Assembly (NCBI GenBank): GCA_964390795.1 | Contig: CAYMLQ010000013.1 | Span: 1-40,448 of the forward strand | Reading direction: 5' to 3' | Length of the DNA: 40,448 nt | Origin: CAYMLQ01 sp964390795 | GTDB lineage: Bacteria > Verrucomicrobiota > Kiritimatiellia > RFP12 > UBA1067 | Part shown: positions 7,851 through 14,883 of the stretch, in pieces | Numbering within the stretch: position 1 is the first letter of the stretch | How the letters are laid out: every line of letters begins with the position of its first letter | Notes under the pieces: model-generated | Told to the model about the DNA's origin: nothing | The model's database searches: none | The model's input: only the letters and a program-made list of their open reading frames with translations | Made by a program: the position numbers and the translations under genes

Positions 7851-8325
7851 GAGCCTGTCCGAAAAGGTCATTTCGGGTAAAGGGTTCAGGGGTCGGTGTG
7901 TCGCCGTTGTTGGGAAATAGTCTCTCTCTTTTCTTCCGTGTTGTCGAGGGCTTTGGTGACAGCCCAAACGGTCGGCCTGGTGCTGCGCAATTCTCACCGT
8001 CCATATTCACACCTCGCGAAGTGTGGAAGAGGGCTCACGCCAAGACCCGAAGACCCAAAGGTAAGAAGAGGATCTCTTTCTCATCTTGGGGTCTTCGGGT
8101 CTTGGCGTGCGCCAATCCACGCTGTGTGTCTCTGTCCGTCGCTCGGCTTGACAGATTCACTTCTCATGAGATGTGAATCTGCATTCGCATGACCCTCCTG
8201 ATCTAGAAACCCTGAACCGTCCGTGTCCCGTCCGCAGCGAGACGCCTGCGGCACGGTGATTTACGCCTGAACCCTGAACCCCGAACCCTGAAAACCCATT
8301 CTCAAAACCCTTTTCGGACAGGCTC
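7851..8325. mobile_element. MITE-like element with 17-bp terminal inverted repeats and TAGTTA target duplication
   Basis: Both ends carry GAGCCTGTCCGAAAAGG (7851-7867 and, inverted, 8309-8325), a perfect 17-bp match. TAGTTA directly precedes the left end (7845-7850) and directly follows the right end (8326-8331), as expected for a 6-bp target duplication. The 475-bp interior encodes no convincing protein. It has CCTGAAC-type heptamers near both ends (around 7877 and 8265-8291) and a long central hairpin. The ends resemble those of some IS5-group elements from memory only; the parent transposase is not in the window. It lies between the divergent pilB and TPR/T2SSE_N promoters. Confidence 0.75.
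8036..8109. repeat. Central 21-bp perfect hairpin of the MITE-like element
   Basis: Positions 8036-8056 and 8089-8109 are exact reverse complements (core GGGTCTTCGGGTCTTGG in the right arm). Part of the 32-nt loop can pair further. The structure would form in DNA or RNA. Confidence 0.85.
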
Positions 8326-8381
8326 TAGTTAACAAGGCATTGCACTACTAACTCCTAACTACTAACCCCTAACTCAGAATT

Positions 8382-8399
8382 CTGGCACCATTCCTGCTT
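8382..8399 (+). promoter_or_regulatory. Sigma54 promoter of pilB
   Basis: TGGCACCATTCCTGCTTA has GG at 8384-8385, a 10-bp spacer and GC at 8396-8397. The 18 bases starting at 8383 are identical to those before pilM (20442-20459). The predicted start, about 8409, lies just before the Shine-Dalgarno GGAGAA (8411-8416). Confidence 0.85.
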
Positions 8400-8422
8400 A
8401 TATTTACCATGGAGAATATTCA

Positions 8423-10147
8423 ATGGCCCAAACCATGCACTATCAGAATTTTCAGAGCGCCCTCGTCCAGCGAGGTGTTCTGACCGCGCAGCAATTGCAG
8501 CAGGCTGTGGAGGATGCAGGCAAGCGTCCGCTCGACCGTTATCTGGCGCAAGGCCTGCTGGTCGAGCCCGAGGTGCTGACCCTGACGATTGCCGCCTACT
8601 TCCATTTTACGCCGATCACGCTGCCCTCTTCCTTTCAGGCGCCGGCCGCCCTGCTTGACCTGGCCCCCCTCCCGGTTTGGGCACGGCTCAAGGCGTTGCC
8701 GCTGATGAAGCTGGGCACGCGCCTGAGTGTGGTTTTCGGCGACCCCTTCGACGTGCTGGCGCTGGAGGAGGCCGGGAGAGCCACGCGGTTAGAAATCATC
8801 CCGCTGGTCGCCTCGGAAAAAGAGGTGACGGACGCCCTCAATCGTGCTCAGAGCCGGAGAGACAGCGAAAATCCCGGCTTGGCCATGGAAAACGTCATGA
8901 GGGTGCCGGACGCCGACATCGAATTTACCAGCGAGCCGCAAAAGCGTGACGAAAACATCGACAGGACCTTGGAGAGCGCGGAGGAGGCGCCGGTCATCCG
9001 CATGGTGAACATGATGTTGGTGGAGGCTCTGCGCACCAACGCCAGCGACATCCACTTCGAGGCGATGGAGAAGTCCTCGCGGCTGCGCTACCGCATCGAC
9101 GGCGCGCTGATCGAGCGCCCAAGCCCGCCCCGCTCCCTCCACAATGCCATCGTCTCGCGCATCAAGATCATGTCCGATCTGGACATCGCTGAGCGCCGCG
9201 TTCCCCAAGACGGGCGTTTCAAGGTGAAGGCGCTGAAGAAAGAGGTCGATATCCGCGTGAGCATCCTGCCCACGATCCACGGCGAGAAGGTCGTGATGCG
9301 TACGTTGGACAAGACCAACCTCGCGCCCAGCCTCGCGGCTCTCGGCCTGGACGATTTCGCGTTTAAGGCCATGAAATACGCGATCGAGCAACCCCACGGC
9401 ATTCTTCTGGTGACCGGGCCGACGGGCTCCGGCAAGACCACGACCCTGTACTCGTGCCTGCAAGACCTGAATCAGCCGGACGTGAACATCGTCACCGCCG
9501 AAGATCCGGTCGAATACCAGCTTCCCGGCGTCAACCAGGTGCATGTCAACACGCAGATCGGGCTGACTTTCGCGTCCGTGCTGCGTTCGGTGCTGCGGCA
9601 GGATCCGGACGTTGTGCTGGTCGGCGAAATCCGCGACGGCGAGACCGCCGACATTGCGGTCAAGGCCGCGCTGACAGGCCATCTGGTGTTGAGCACGCTC
9701 CACACGAACAATGCCGCGGGCGTCATCGCCCGTCTGATCGACATGGGCGTGCCGCCCTTCCTGCTCGCGTCGTCTCTGCTTCTCGCACAGGCGCAGCGCC
9801 TGTTCCGCAAGCTCTGCCCGGTATGCAAAAGCCCGTCGGAGCCCAACGCCGAGGTACTCCGCGCCAATCATATCGATCCGGAACTCTTCCAGGGCGCGAC
9901 CCTCTTTGAGCCGGTCGGATGTCCGAAGTGCAACGGGATCGGGTACAAGGGCCGAGGAGCGGTCATGGAAGTGCTGACCGTCACCGAAAGCATCCGGGCC
10001 GCCATCGTCGTTAACGCCCCCTCGTCAACCCTCCGGGACTTGGCGGTCAAGGAGGGTATGGTCACGCTCAAAGACGCGGGCCTGCGGAAAGTTATCAACG
10101 GCATCACCTCGCTCGCAGCGGCACTTGAAGTGACCGGCGGCGAGTAA
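8423..10147 (+). CDS. pilB: Type IV pilus assembly ATPase PilB
   Basis: Cytoplasmic hexameric secretion ATPase powering pilus extension. The 574-residue protein has an N-terminal MshEN/T2SSE_N domain (about 1-140). The catalytic part carries Walker A GPTGSGKT at residues 332-339, the Asp box ITAEDPVEYQ-like segment VTAEDPVEYQLPGV, Walker B DPDVVLVGEIRD, and the His box TGHLVLSTLHTN. A tetracysteine zinc site is present: Cys465/Cys468 (CPVC) and Cys500/Cys503 (CPKC). N-terminal MshEN domains can bind c-di-GMP, but the exact binding motif is not clear here. It is followed 18 bp later by pilC and preceded by a sigma54 promoter. The ATG at 8423 has GGAGAA upstream. Confidence 0.95.
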   Translation: MAQTMHYQNFQSALVQRGVLTAQQLQQAVEDAGKRPLDRYLAQGLLVEPEVLTLTIAAYFHFTPITLPSSFQAPAALLDLAPLPVWARLKALPLMKLGTRLSVVFGDPFDVLALEEAGRATRLEIIPLVASEKEVTDALNRAQSRRDSENPGLAMENVMRVPDADIEFTSEPQKRDENIDRTLESAEEAPVIRMVNMMLVEALRTNASDIHFEAMEKSSRLRYRIDGALIERPSPPRSLHNAIVSRIKIMSDLDIAERRVPQDGRFKVKALKKEVDIRVSILPTIHGEKVVMRTLDKTNLAPSLAALGLDDFAFKAMKYAIEQPHGILLVTGPTGSGKTTTLYSCLQDLNQPDVNIVTAEDPVEYQLPGVNQVHVNTQIGLTFASVLRSVLRQDPDVVLVGEIRDGETADIAVKAALTGHLVLSTLHTNNAAGVIARLIDMGVPPFLLASSLLLAQAQRLFRKLCPVCKSPSEPNAEVLRANHIDPELFQGATLFEPVGCPKCNGIGYKGRGAVMEVLTVTESIRAAIVVNAPSSTLRDLAVKEGMVTLKDAGLRKVINGITSLAAALEVTGGE

Positions 10148-10165
10148 GCAAGAAAGACTCTGAGC

Positions 10166-11260
10166 ATGGCAGGCTTAAAATCCCGACCCAGCCAACTGCG
10201 CATCAGCGGTATTGGTGCGATCAAAAAACGCGAACTTATCCCTTTCACGCGACAGACGGCGAGTATGCTCAACGCCGGCATGTCCATTCTGACGTCCATT
10301 GCCACGCTGGAGGAGCAGAGCACGCATCCCGGTTTCAGGCTGGTGCTCAGGACGTTGCGCGCCAACGTGGAAAGCGGCATGCCGTTCTCCGACGGCTTGC
10401 GTATGTTTCCCCGCATTTTCGACGACATGTACATCAACATGATCGCCGCGGGCGAGAAAAGCGGCCAGTTCGCCAGCGTGCTCAAGCGGCTCGCCATCAT
10501 GATGGATTCTTCAGCCCGCCTGAAGCGCAAGGTCAAATCGGCCCTGACCTACCCGGTCGTGGTCCTGTCACTCGCGCTGATCATCGCCTCGGGCCTCATC
10601 GCCTTTGTGGTGCCGGTTTTCAAAGAAATGTTCGAAGGGTTCGGCTCCAGTCTGCCCGGCCCGACCCAGGTGCTGGTCAACCTCAGCGATTTCATGCGCA
10701 ACCACTGGGTGCTCCTGCTGAGCGCCATAACGGCCGCCGTCTACGGCTTCCGCAAGTGGCACGCCACGCCCCGCGGGCGGTACAGCTTCGACCGTTTCAT
10801 CCTGAAACTGCCCATCTTCGGCGTCCTGTCGCAGAAGGTGGCGGTGGCCTGTTTCTGCCGGCTGTTCGCGCAAATGCTCACCAGCGGCGTGCCGATTCTC
10901 GACGCCATGCAGGTGGTCGCTAAATCCATGGGCAACAAAGTGCTCGAAGGCGCGATCCTCTCAGCTCGCGGCGGTGTCGAGCAGGGCAACACCCTCAGCT
11001 CCGCGCTGGAGGGCAAGCCGTTCCTTCCGCTGCTCATGATCCGCATGCTCGCCGCCGGCGAGAAGAGCGGCCGCATCGACGAAATGCTGGAAAGCGTGGC
11101 CGAGACCTATGACGACGAGGTCGAGGTCACGCTGGCCACGCTGACCTCGCTCATGGAGCCCTTCCTCATGGTCTTTCTCGGCGTTATCATCGGCAGCATC
11201 GTGATCGCCATGTTCCTGCCCATCTTCAAGATCGGCACCGTGGTCGGCGGAAACGGCTAA
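10166..11260 (+). CDS. pilC: Type IV pilus inner-membrane platform protein PilC
   Basis: The 364-residue GspF/PilC-family protein is the membrane platform turned by PilB and PilT. Two copies of the T2SSF domain are visible. The first begins FTRQTASMLNAGMSILTSI and includes MIAAGEKSGQFASVLKRLA. The second begins FCRLFAQMLTSGVPILDAMQ and includes MLAAGEKSGRIDEMLESVAETY. Hydrophobic helices lie near residues 130-150, 175-195 and 330-355. It directly follows pilB, with only a GA-rich, weak ribosome binding site, and is probably co-transcribed from the sigma54 promoter at 8382. A strong hairpin begins 3 bp after the stop. Confidence 0.95.
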   Translation: MAGLKSRPSQLRISGIGAIKKRELIPFTRQTASMLNAGMSILTSIATLEEQSTHPGFRLVLRTLRANVESGMPFSDGLRMFPRIFDDMYINMIAAGEKSGQFASVLKRLAIMMDSSARLKRKVKSALTYPVVVLSLALIIASGLIAFVVPVFKEMFEGFGSSLPGPTQVLVNLSDFMRNHWVLLLSAITAAVYGFRKWHATPRGRYSFDRFILKLPIFGVLSQKVAVACFCRLFAQMLTSGVPILDAMQVVAKSMGNKVLEGAILSARGGVEQGNTLSSALEGKPFLPLLMIRMLAAGEKSGRIDEMLESVAETYDDEVEVTLATLTSLMEPFLMVFLGVIIGSIVIAMFLPIFKIGTVVGGNG

Positions 11261-11262
11261 AA

Positions 11263-11294
11263 GGGTGCGATTCAACTTTGTTGAATCCGCACCC
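11263..11294. repeat. Hairpin after pilC (GGTGCGATTCA family, copy 1)
   Basis: GGGTGCGATTCAAC (11263-11276) pairs with 11280-11294 around a 3-nt loop, with a single bulged C. It may act as a terminator for pilB-pilC, although no T-run follows. Related hairpins lie at 11342-11377 and 20332-20366. Confidence 0.75.
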
Positions 11295-11297
11295 AAT

Positions 11298-11336
11298 TTA
11301 GGATTTAGGAGTTAGGAGTTAGGAGTCCTAAATCCT
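11298..11336. repeat. TTAGGAG heptamer array forming a palindrome
   Basis: TTAGGAT followed by three TTAGGAG units (11298-11325), then the reverse-complement segment. AGGATTTAGGA (11300-11310) pairs with TCCTAAATCCT (11326-11336). Same arrangement of heptamers followed by a GGTGCGATTCA hairpin as at 20302-20366. Confidence 0.8.
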
Positions 11337-11341
11337 CCTTT

Positions 11342-11377
11342 GGTGCGATTCAGTTTTCAACAAAACTGAATCGCACC
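11342..11377. repeat. GGTGCGATTCA hairpin, copy 2
   Basis: GGTGCGATTCAGTTTT (11342-11357) and 11362-11377 form a perfect 16-bp stem with loop CAAC. Relative to copy 1 the upper stem differs by paired changes, so stem formation is conserved. It ends 16 bp before the -35 box of the regulator promoter. Confidence 0.85.
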
Positions 11378-11393
11378 CGGCTAAAGGTCCGTG

Positions 11394-11421
11394 TTGTCTT
11401 TTCAGGCGATTCGTCTATAAT
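11394..11421 (+). promoter_or_regulatory. Sigma70-like promoter of the sigma54 activator gene
   Basis: TTGTCT (11394-11399), a 16-bp spacer and a perfect TATAAT (11416-11421). The predicted start is near 11428, leaving a leader of about 37 nt before ATG 11465 and ruling out the in-frame ATG at 11423. Confidence 0.65.
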
Positions 11422-11464
11422 ATTGCCAATTGACCTTGGGTCTCTTGAGTTGGAAACTTTCTTT

Positions 11465-12856
11465 ATGATCAAAATTCTGATTGTCGATGACGAGGCGCGC
11501 ATCCTTTTGCTGCTTCGAAGCCTCTTGAAGGCGAACGGCTACGAGGCTTCCACCGCCAAGGATGGCGTGGAGGCGCTGGAGCTGCTCAAGCAATCCGCTT
11601 TCGATCTGGTCATCACAGACCTGCGCATGTCTCCCATGGACGGCATGACGCTTTTCCGTGAGATCAAGGTGCTCTTTCCAACCATGCCGGTCATCCTGCT
11701 GACCGCCTATGCGTCGGTCGAAACCGCGATCGAAGCCATGAAGAGCGGCGCGTTCGATTACCTGACCAAGCCGTTCAAAGTCGACGAGATGCTCGCCACC
11801 GTCCGCCGCGCCGAGGAGCACCTGAAAAGCAACACCGCGGTGGTGGTGACTGACCCCAACGCGCCCCTGCGCTATCAGTTCGAGAATCTGATCGCCTCCA
11901 ACAGCGCCATGCTGCAGGTCTGCGAAATGATCCAGCGCGTGGCGCCCACCGCCGCGACAGTGCTCATCAACGGCGAGAGCGGCACAGGCAAGGAAGTGAT
12001 CGCCCGTACCATCCACAACACGAGCCCGCGGAAAGATAAGCCCTGGGTGGCCGTGAACTGCGCCGCGCTGCCTGAGAACCTGCTGGAATCCGAGATGTTC
12101 GGCCATGTGAAAGGCGCCTTCACCGGTGCCGTGACCGAAAAAGAGGGCCTTTTCGAGACCGCCAACGGCGGCACTCTCTTCCTCGACGAAATCTCCAGCC
12201 TCCCGCTCCTGCTGCAGGGCAAGCTGCTGCGCGTCCTGCAAGAGAAGGAGATCCGGCGTGTCGGCGGTACCAAGAACATCCCGATCGATGTGCGCGTAGT
12301 CGCCGCCAGCAACTCCAACCTGGAGCAGATGGTGGTTCAGGGCGTCTTCCGTGCGGACCTCTACTACCGCTTCGCGGTCATCACCCTCGACATCCCGCCG
12401 CTACGCGACCGCCCCGAGGACATCCTGCCGCTCGCGCGCCACTTTATCCGCGCCGAGACGACCGGTTTCAAGGTGCAGCCCACCCTTTCGCACGAGGCGG
12501 CTGATGTCCTCGTCGCCTACAAGTGGCCCGGCAATGTCCGAGAGCTGGAGAATGCCGTCAAACATGCGGTCACGTTCCTTCAGGACGATGTGATCACGGC
12601 CGAACTGCTCCCGCCACGCATCATTTCCCGCGCACATGAGAGCAAAGCCCAGCAGGCAGCCCTCGCCAACAGCGGGGCGGGCCAAAACACCTCCCTGAAA
12701 GGATTTCTTAAACTCAAGGAGAAAGAGTACCTGGAACAGATCCTCTCCTCGACACACGGGGACAAAGAGAAGGCCGCCCAAACCCTCCAGGTCAGCCTGG
12801 CTACCCTCTACCGCAAACTGTCCGATGAAGAGCCTGTCGAGAAAAAACCTGAATAA
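11465..12856 (+). CDS. NtrC/PilR-type response regulator, sigma54 activator
   Basis: A 463-residue enhancer-binding protein. The receiver domain (1-120) has IVDDE, phospho-acceptor Asp52 in VITDLRMSPMDG, TAY and a conserved Lys in LTKPFK. The AAA+ domain has Walker A GESGTGKE (170-177), the sigma54-contact loop GAFTGA (217-222), GGTLFLDEI (Walker B) and YYRFAVITLDIPPLRDR. The C-terminus has a Fis-type helix-turn-helix (KEKAAQTLQVSLATLYRKL). It opens sigma54-RNA polymerase complexes using ATP once phosphorylated. Its position between pilC and the pilin genes, among several sigma54 promoters, makes the pilus genes its likely targets, like PilR in Pseudomonas. The cognate kinase is not fixed by position. 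Confidence 0.93.
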   Translation: MIKILIVDDEARILLLLRSLLKANGYEASTAKDGVEALELLKQSAFDLVITDLRMSPMDGMTLFREIKVLFPTMPVILLTAYASVETAIEAMKSGAFDYLTKPFKVDEMLATVRRAEEHLKSNTAVVVTDPNAPLRYQFENLIASNSAMLQVCEMIQRVAPTAATVLINGESGTGKEVIARTIHNTSPRKDKPWVAVNCAALPENLLESEMFGHVKGAFTGAVTEKEGLFETANGGTLFLDEISSLPLLLQGKLLRVLQEKEIRRVGGTKNIPIDVRVVAASNSNLEQMVVQGVFRADLYYRFAVITLDIPPLRDRPEDILPLARHFIRAETTGFKVQPTLSHEAADVLVAYKWPGNVRELENAVKHAVTFLQDDVITAELLPPRIISRAHESKAQQAALANSGAGQNTSLKGFLKLKEKEYLEQILSSTHGDKEKAAQTLQVSLATLYRKLSDEEPVEKKPE

Positions 12857-13021
12857 GCGCGTTTTCTGTCGCAATTGCAAGAAATGTTGTCACTATTGAG
12901 AATATTCCATCGGTTGGGCAAATCCAGTAACTGAAACCAGGCTTCGGGTTCCGCGTCTATTCAGAACCCAATCAATTAAAATGACCCTACACAACGCATA
13001 AGCCTTTGGTCGTATATGCCA

Positions 13022-13039
13022 TGGCACGCAGAATGCTCT
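13022..13039 (+). promoter_or_regulatory. Sigma54 promoter of pilin 1
   Basis: TGGCACGCAGAATGCT gives GG at 13023-13024, a 10-bp spacer and GC at 13035-13036. The predicted start, about 13048, coincides with the first base of a 37-nt leader also found before pilin 2. The 12857-13021 sequence upstream has no gene and would be the place for activator binding. Confidence 0.88.
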
Positions 13040-13048
13040 AAACTATTT

Positions 13049-13085
13049 GTCAAGCTAAACCGACACCGAAGCCGGTTGCCTGTTC
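13049..13085 (+). promoter_or_regulatory. Conserved 37-nt pilin leader, copy 1
   Basis: Identical over 37 nt to 13971-14007, while the DNA between promoter and leader differs. It can form a short AACCG/CGGTT stem. Located at the 5' end of the predicted mRNA, 26 nt before the pilin start codon, so it may control stability or translation of the abundant pilin message. Confidence 0.65.
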
Positions 13086-13110
13086 AGAACTGAAAGAAAA
13101 GGAACAAATC

Positions 13111-13452
13111 ATGAAGACCAACCGCAAGGGTTTCACTCTGGTAGAGATTATGATCGTGGTCGCGATTATCGGTGTTTTGGCCGCCATCGCCATCCCGAAC
13201 TTCCTCAAGTCGCGCACGGAATCTCAGAAGAACGCCTGTATCGCCAACCTCAAGCAGATCGAGGGCGCGATCGAGCAGGCCAAATTGGGCGGCGTCGCCG
13301 CACCCGCCACAACGGATATTTTCGGCGCCGACAAGTATATCAAAGTCGCCCCGAAATGTCCCTATGGCACCGCGGCCTATGCGATGCCCGCTGGCGACGC
13401 ACGCCCCGCATGCCCGAACGTCGGTTCCGTGGCCACCCACGTGCTGCCGTAA
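13111..13452 (+). CDS. Type IV pilin, copy 1 (likely major pilin)
   Basis: A 113-residue prepilin. The leader MKTNRKG is cut by prepilin peptidase before Phe8, giving FTLVEIMIVVAIIGVLAAIA with the conserved Glu5 of the mature helix. The remaining domain of about 80 residues is very short and contains RTESQKNACIANLKQIE, a segment common in pilins of the Verrucomicrobia/Lentisphaerae group. Three Cys residues are present (in NACIAN, PKCPYG and RPACPN). AAGGA at 13099-13103 supports the start. It differs from the copy at 14034 at only three residues. A sigma54 promoter lies before it and a hairpin terminator after it. Confidence 0.92.
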   Translation: MKTNRKGFTLVEIMIVVAIIGVLAAIAIPNFLKSRTESQKNACIANLKQIEGAIEQAKLGGVAAPATTDIFGADKYIKVAPKCPYGTAAYAMPAGDARPACPNVGSVATHVLP

Positions 13453-13485
13453 AGCGTTTCACCCGACGCTTTCCAAGTGTACCTG

Positions 13486-13514
13486 AGAGGCGCCCCGCAA
13501 GGGACGCCTCTTTG
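13486..13514 (+). terminator. Hairpin terminator after pilin 1
   Basis: AGAGGCG (13486-13492) pairs with CGCCTCT (13505-13511). An inner CCC/GGG stem closes a GCAA tetraloop with one mismatch between the stems. A short T-rich run follows (TTTGCTTGT). Confidence 0.7.
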
Positions 13515-13522
13515 CTTGTCGG

Positions 13523-13660
13523 CAACTTCAACCCAGATTACGATTAAGAGCACGATTAGGATTAAGAGCGATCGGCAACCTTCGTAATCTTAATCTTAAT
13601 CCTAATCTTAATCGCTCAAGATAAAGTTACCCCCTCGTTTGTTCCCGTTCCGCGGGCGGC
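13523..13660. repeat. Palindromic hexamer-rich repeat between the pilins
   Basis: CAACTTCAA (13523-13531) is followed by TTAATC/GATTAA-type hexamers. GATTAGGATTAAGA (13554-13567) and 13594-13607 are a perfect 14-bp inverted repeat. After it, GATAAAGTTA and TTCCCGTTCCGCGGGCG (13620-13660) resemble 6744-6782, which suggests shared outer modules around a variable palindromic core. Confidence 0.6.
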
Positions 13661-13818
13661 GGCCGGTCGAAATTCTCGTTTCTCATAGTCTTTCTCAACT
13701 CTGCGGTGGTTTCGTTCTCTCACGCCCTCAACCAACCGCTCGCTCTGGACGATATGACCGATAGCAGGCTGCACCCACATCCCCGCACGTTAGACCATGG
13801 TCTTATTGACTGTTATTA

Positions 13819-13848
13819 CATTTTGTGATTCGTTTCGCGCACAAAATG
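13819..13848. promoter_or_regulatory. Inverted repeat upstream of the pilin 2 promoter, candidate activator site
   Basis: CATTTTGTG (13819-13827) and CACAAAATG (13840-13848) form a 9-bp inverted repeat centred about 110 bp upstream of the sigma54 -24 element. That distance is typical for NtrC-family enhancers. No identical sequence is seen before the other sigma54 promoters, so the assignment is weak. Confidence 0.3.
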
Positions 13849-13943
13849 GCGCAATCGCCACCGGATCTGATCGTCAACCCTTCCCAAATAGCGCCTTAGA
13901 TAAATCGCCGGTCACCGACCTCCGGCCCCCGGCCCCAACCAAG

Positions 13944-13961
13944 TGGCACGCATCCTGCTAA
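13944..13961 (+). promoter_or_regulatory. Sigma54 promoter of pilin 2
   Basis: TGGCACGCATCCTGCTAA has GG at 13945-13946, a 10-bp spacer and GC at 13957-13958. The predicted start near 13970 is one base before the shared 37-nt leader. The rest of the 581-bp pilin 1-pilin 2 gap (13661-13943) holds no gene apart from the inverted repeat at 13819-13848. Confidence 0.88.
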
Positions 13962-13970
13962 ATAATGATC

Positions 13971-14007
13971 GTCAAGCTAAACCGACACCGAAGCCGGTTG
14001 CCTGTTC
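13971..14007 (+). promoter_or_regulatory. Conserved 37-nt pilin leader, copy 2
   Basis: Exact copy of 13049-13085, again beginning at the predicted sigma54 transcript start and ending 26 nt before the start codon. Confidence 0.65.
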
Positions 14008-14033
14008 GGAAACGTTAAAAGAAGGAATCATCC

Positions 14034-14375
14034 ATGAAGACGAATCGCAAGGGTTTCACACTGGTTGAAATTATGATCGTGGTCGCGATTATCGGCGTTT
14101 TGGCCGCCATCGCCATCCCGAACTTCCTGAAGTCACGTACGGAATCCCAGAAGAACGCCTGTATCGCCAACCTCAAGCAGATCGAGGGCGCGATTGAGCA
14201 GGCCAAGCTGGGCGGCGTCGCAGCACCCGCCACAACCGATATCTTCGGCTCCGACAAGTACATCAAAGTCGCGCCGAACTGCCCCTACGGCACCGCCGCC
14301 TATGCGATGCCCGCCGGTGACGCCCGCCCGGCTTGCCCGAACGTCGCTTCCGTGGCCACCCACGTGTTGCCGTAA
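14034..14375 (+). CDS. Type IV pilin, copy 2
   Basis: A 113-residue prepilin that differs from pilin 1 only at Ala/Ser (IFG-A/S-DKY), Lys/Asn (VAP-K/N-CPYG) and Gly/Ala (PNV-G/A-SVA). It has the same MKTNRKG leader, Phe8 cleavage site and Glu5. GAAGGA at 14021-14026 is the ribosome binding site. The gene has its own sigma54 promoter and a strong terminator. The near identity of coding region and leader, with unrelated DNA between, points to duplication kept uniform by gene conversion or selection. Both could contribute to the major fibre. Confidence 0.92.
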   Translation: MKTNRKGFTLVEIMIVVAIIGVLAAIAIPNFLKSRTESQKNACIANLKQIEGAIEQAKLGGVAAPATTDIFGSDKYIKVAPNCPYGTAAYAMPAGDARPACPNVASVATHVLP

Positions 14376-14408
14376 GCGCAGTGTCTTACGCGTTTAGCGT
14401 GAACGAAG

Positions 14409-14439
14409 AGGCGTCCGGCAAAGGACGCCTTTTTGTTTT
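14409..14439 (+). terminator. Intrinsic terminator after pilin 2
   Basis: AGGCGTCC (14409-14416), loop GGCAAA, GGACGCCT (14423-14430), then TTTTGTTTT. A textbook hairpin with a T-run. Confidence 0.88.
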
Positions 14440-14456
14440 CAAGGACTTAAGTCCTA

Positions 14457-14486
14457 TTGACGGACAGCACCGTTTCTGCGTAAAGT
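14457..14486 (+). promoter_or_regulatory. Sigma70-like promoter of pilin 3
   Basis: TTGACG (14457-14462), an 18-bp spacer and TAAAGT (14481-14486). No GG-N10-GC site is present, so pilin 3 appears to be expressed separately from pilins 1 and 2. Confidence 0.5.
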
Positions 14487-14508
14487 AACACGCAAAAGAG
14501 GAGATCTG

Positions 14509-14880
14509 ATGCGTGATTTTTTGAAAATGAATGTAAGGCAGCACAGCCGGAACCGGCGCATGGGTTTCACGATGATGGAACTCATGATCCTCGTTGCGAT
14601 CATTGGCATCATCGTCGCGATTGCCACACCGACTTATATCAAATATAGCCGAAATGCGCGTAAGAGCGCCTGTATCACAAACATGAAAAAGCTCGAGGGC
14701 TCCGTCATGCTGGCCAAGATGGCAGGCGTCGCCGCCCCCGGAGCATCGGATCTGGTCGGCCCCAGCAATTATCTCAGATCCATGCCGACCTGCCCGAACA
14801 CGGGCGAACCGTACACGGTGCTTGATCCTCCGGAATGTCCCGCCGCTGACGCCACCCACGTCATTCCGCCGCAAGTCTGA
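14509..14880 (+). CDS. Divergent type IV pilin / pseudopilin
   Basis: A 123-residue prepilin with a longer leader. Cleavage is expected after Gly19 (NRRMG) before FTMMELMILVAIIGIIVAIA, which keeps Glu5. The body parallels pilins 1 and 2 (ARKSACITNMKKLEGSVMLAKMAGVAAPG; CPNTGEPYTVLDP; ATHVIPP), so it is a diverged paralogue. GAGGAG at 14498-14503 supports the start. It is transcribed towards the minus-strand operon, with only 3 bp between the two stop codons. It is likely a minor or alternative pilin. Confidence 0.88.
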   Translation: MRDFLKMNVRQHSRNRRMGFTMMELMILVAIIGIIVAIATPTYIKYSRNARKSACITNMKKLEGSVMLAKMAGVAAPGASDLVGPSNYLRSMPTCPNTGEPYTVLDPPECPAADATHVIPPQV

Positions 14881-14883
14881 TCT

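Larger units (their letters stand above)
7837..8369. repeat. Heptamer palindrome interrupted by an insertion
   Basis: GGGGTTAGTAGTTA at 7837-7850 is the exact reverse complement of 8356-8369. The right side continues as 7-bp TAACTCC-like units to about 8374. These arms were probably a short hairpin until the 475-bp element at 7851-8325 inserted at the inner edge of the left arm. Confidence 0.7.

Noticed and set aside
7851..8325. Possible small protein genes within the MITE-like element (for example 7832-8176 plus)
   Set aside because: The frames run through the terminal repeat and the hairpin, lack ribosome binding sites and look like translated repeat sequence.
8789..9871. 360-codon minus-strand frame inside pilB
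   Set aside because: Antisense shadow of pilB, with no recognisable domain and no start signals.
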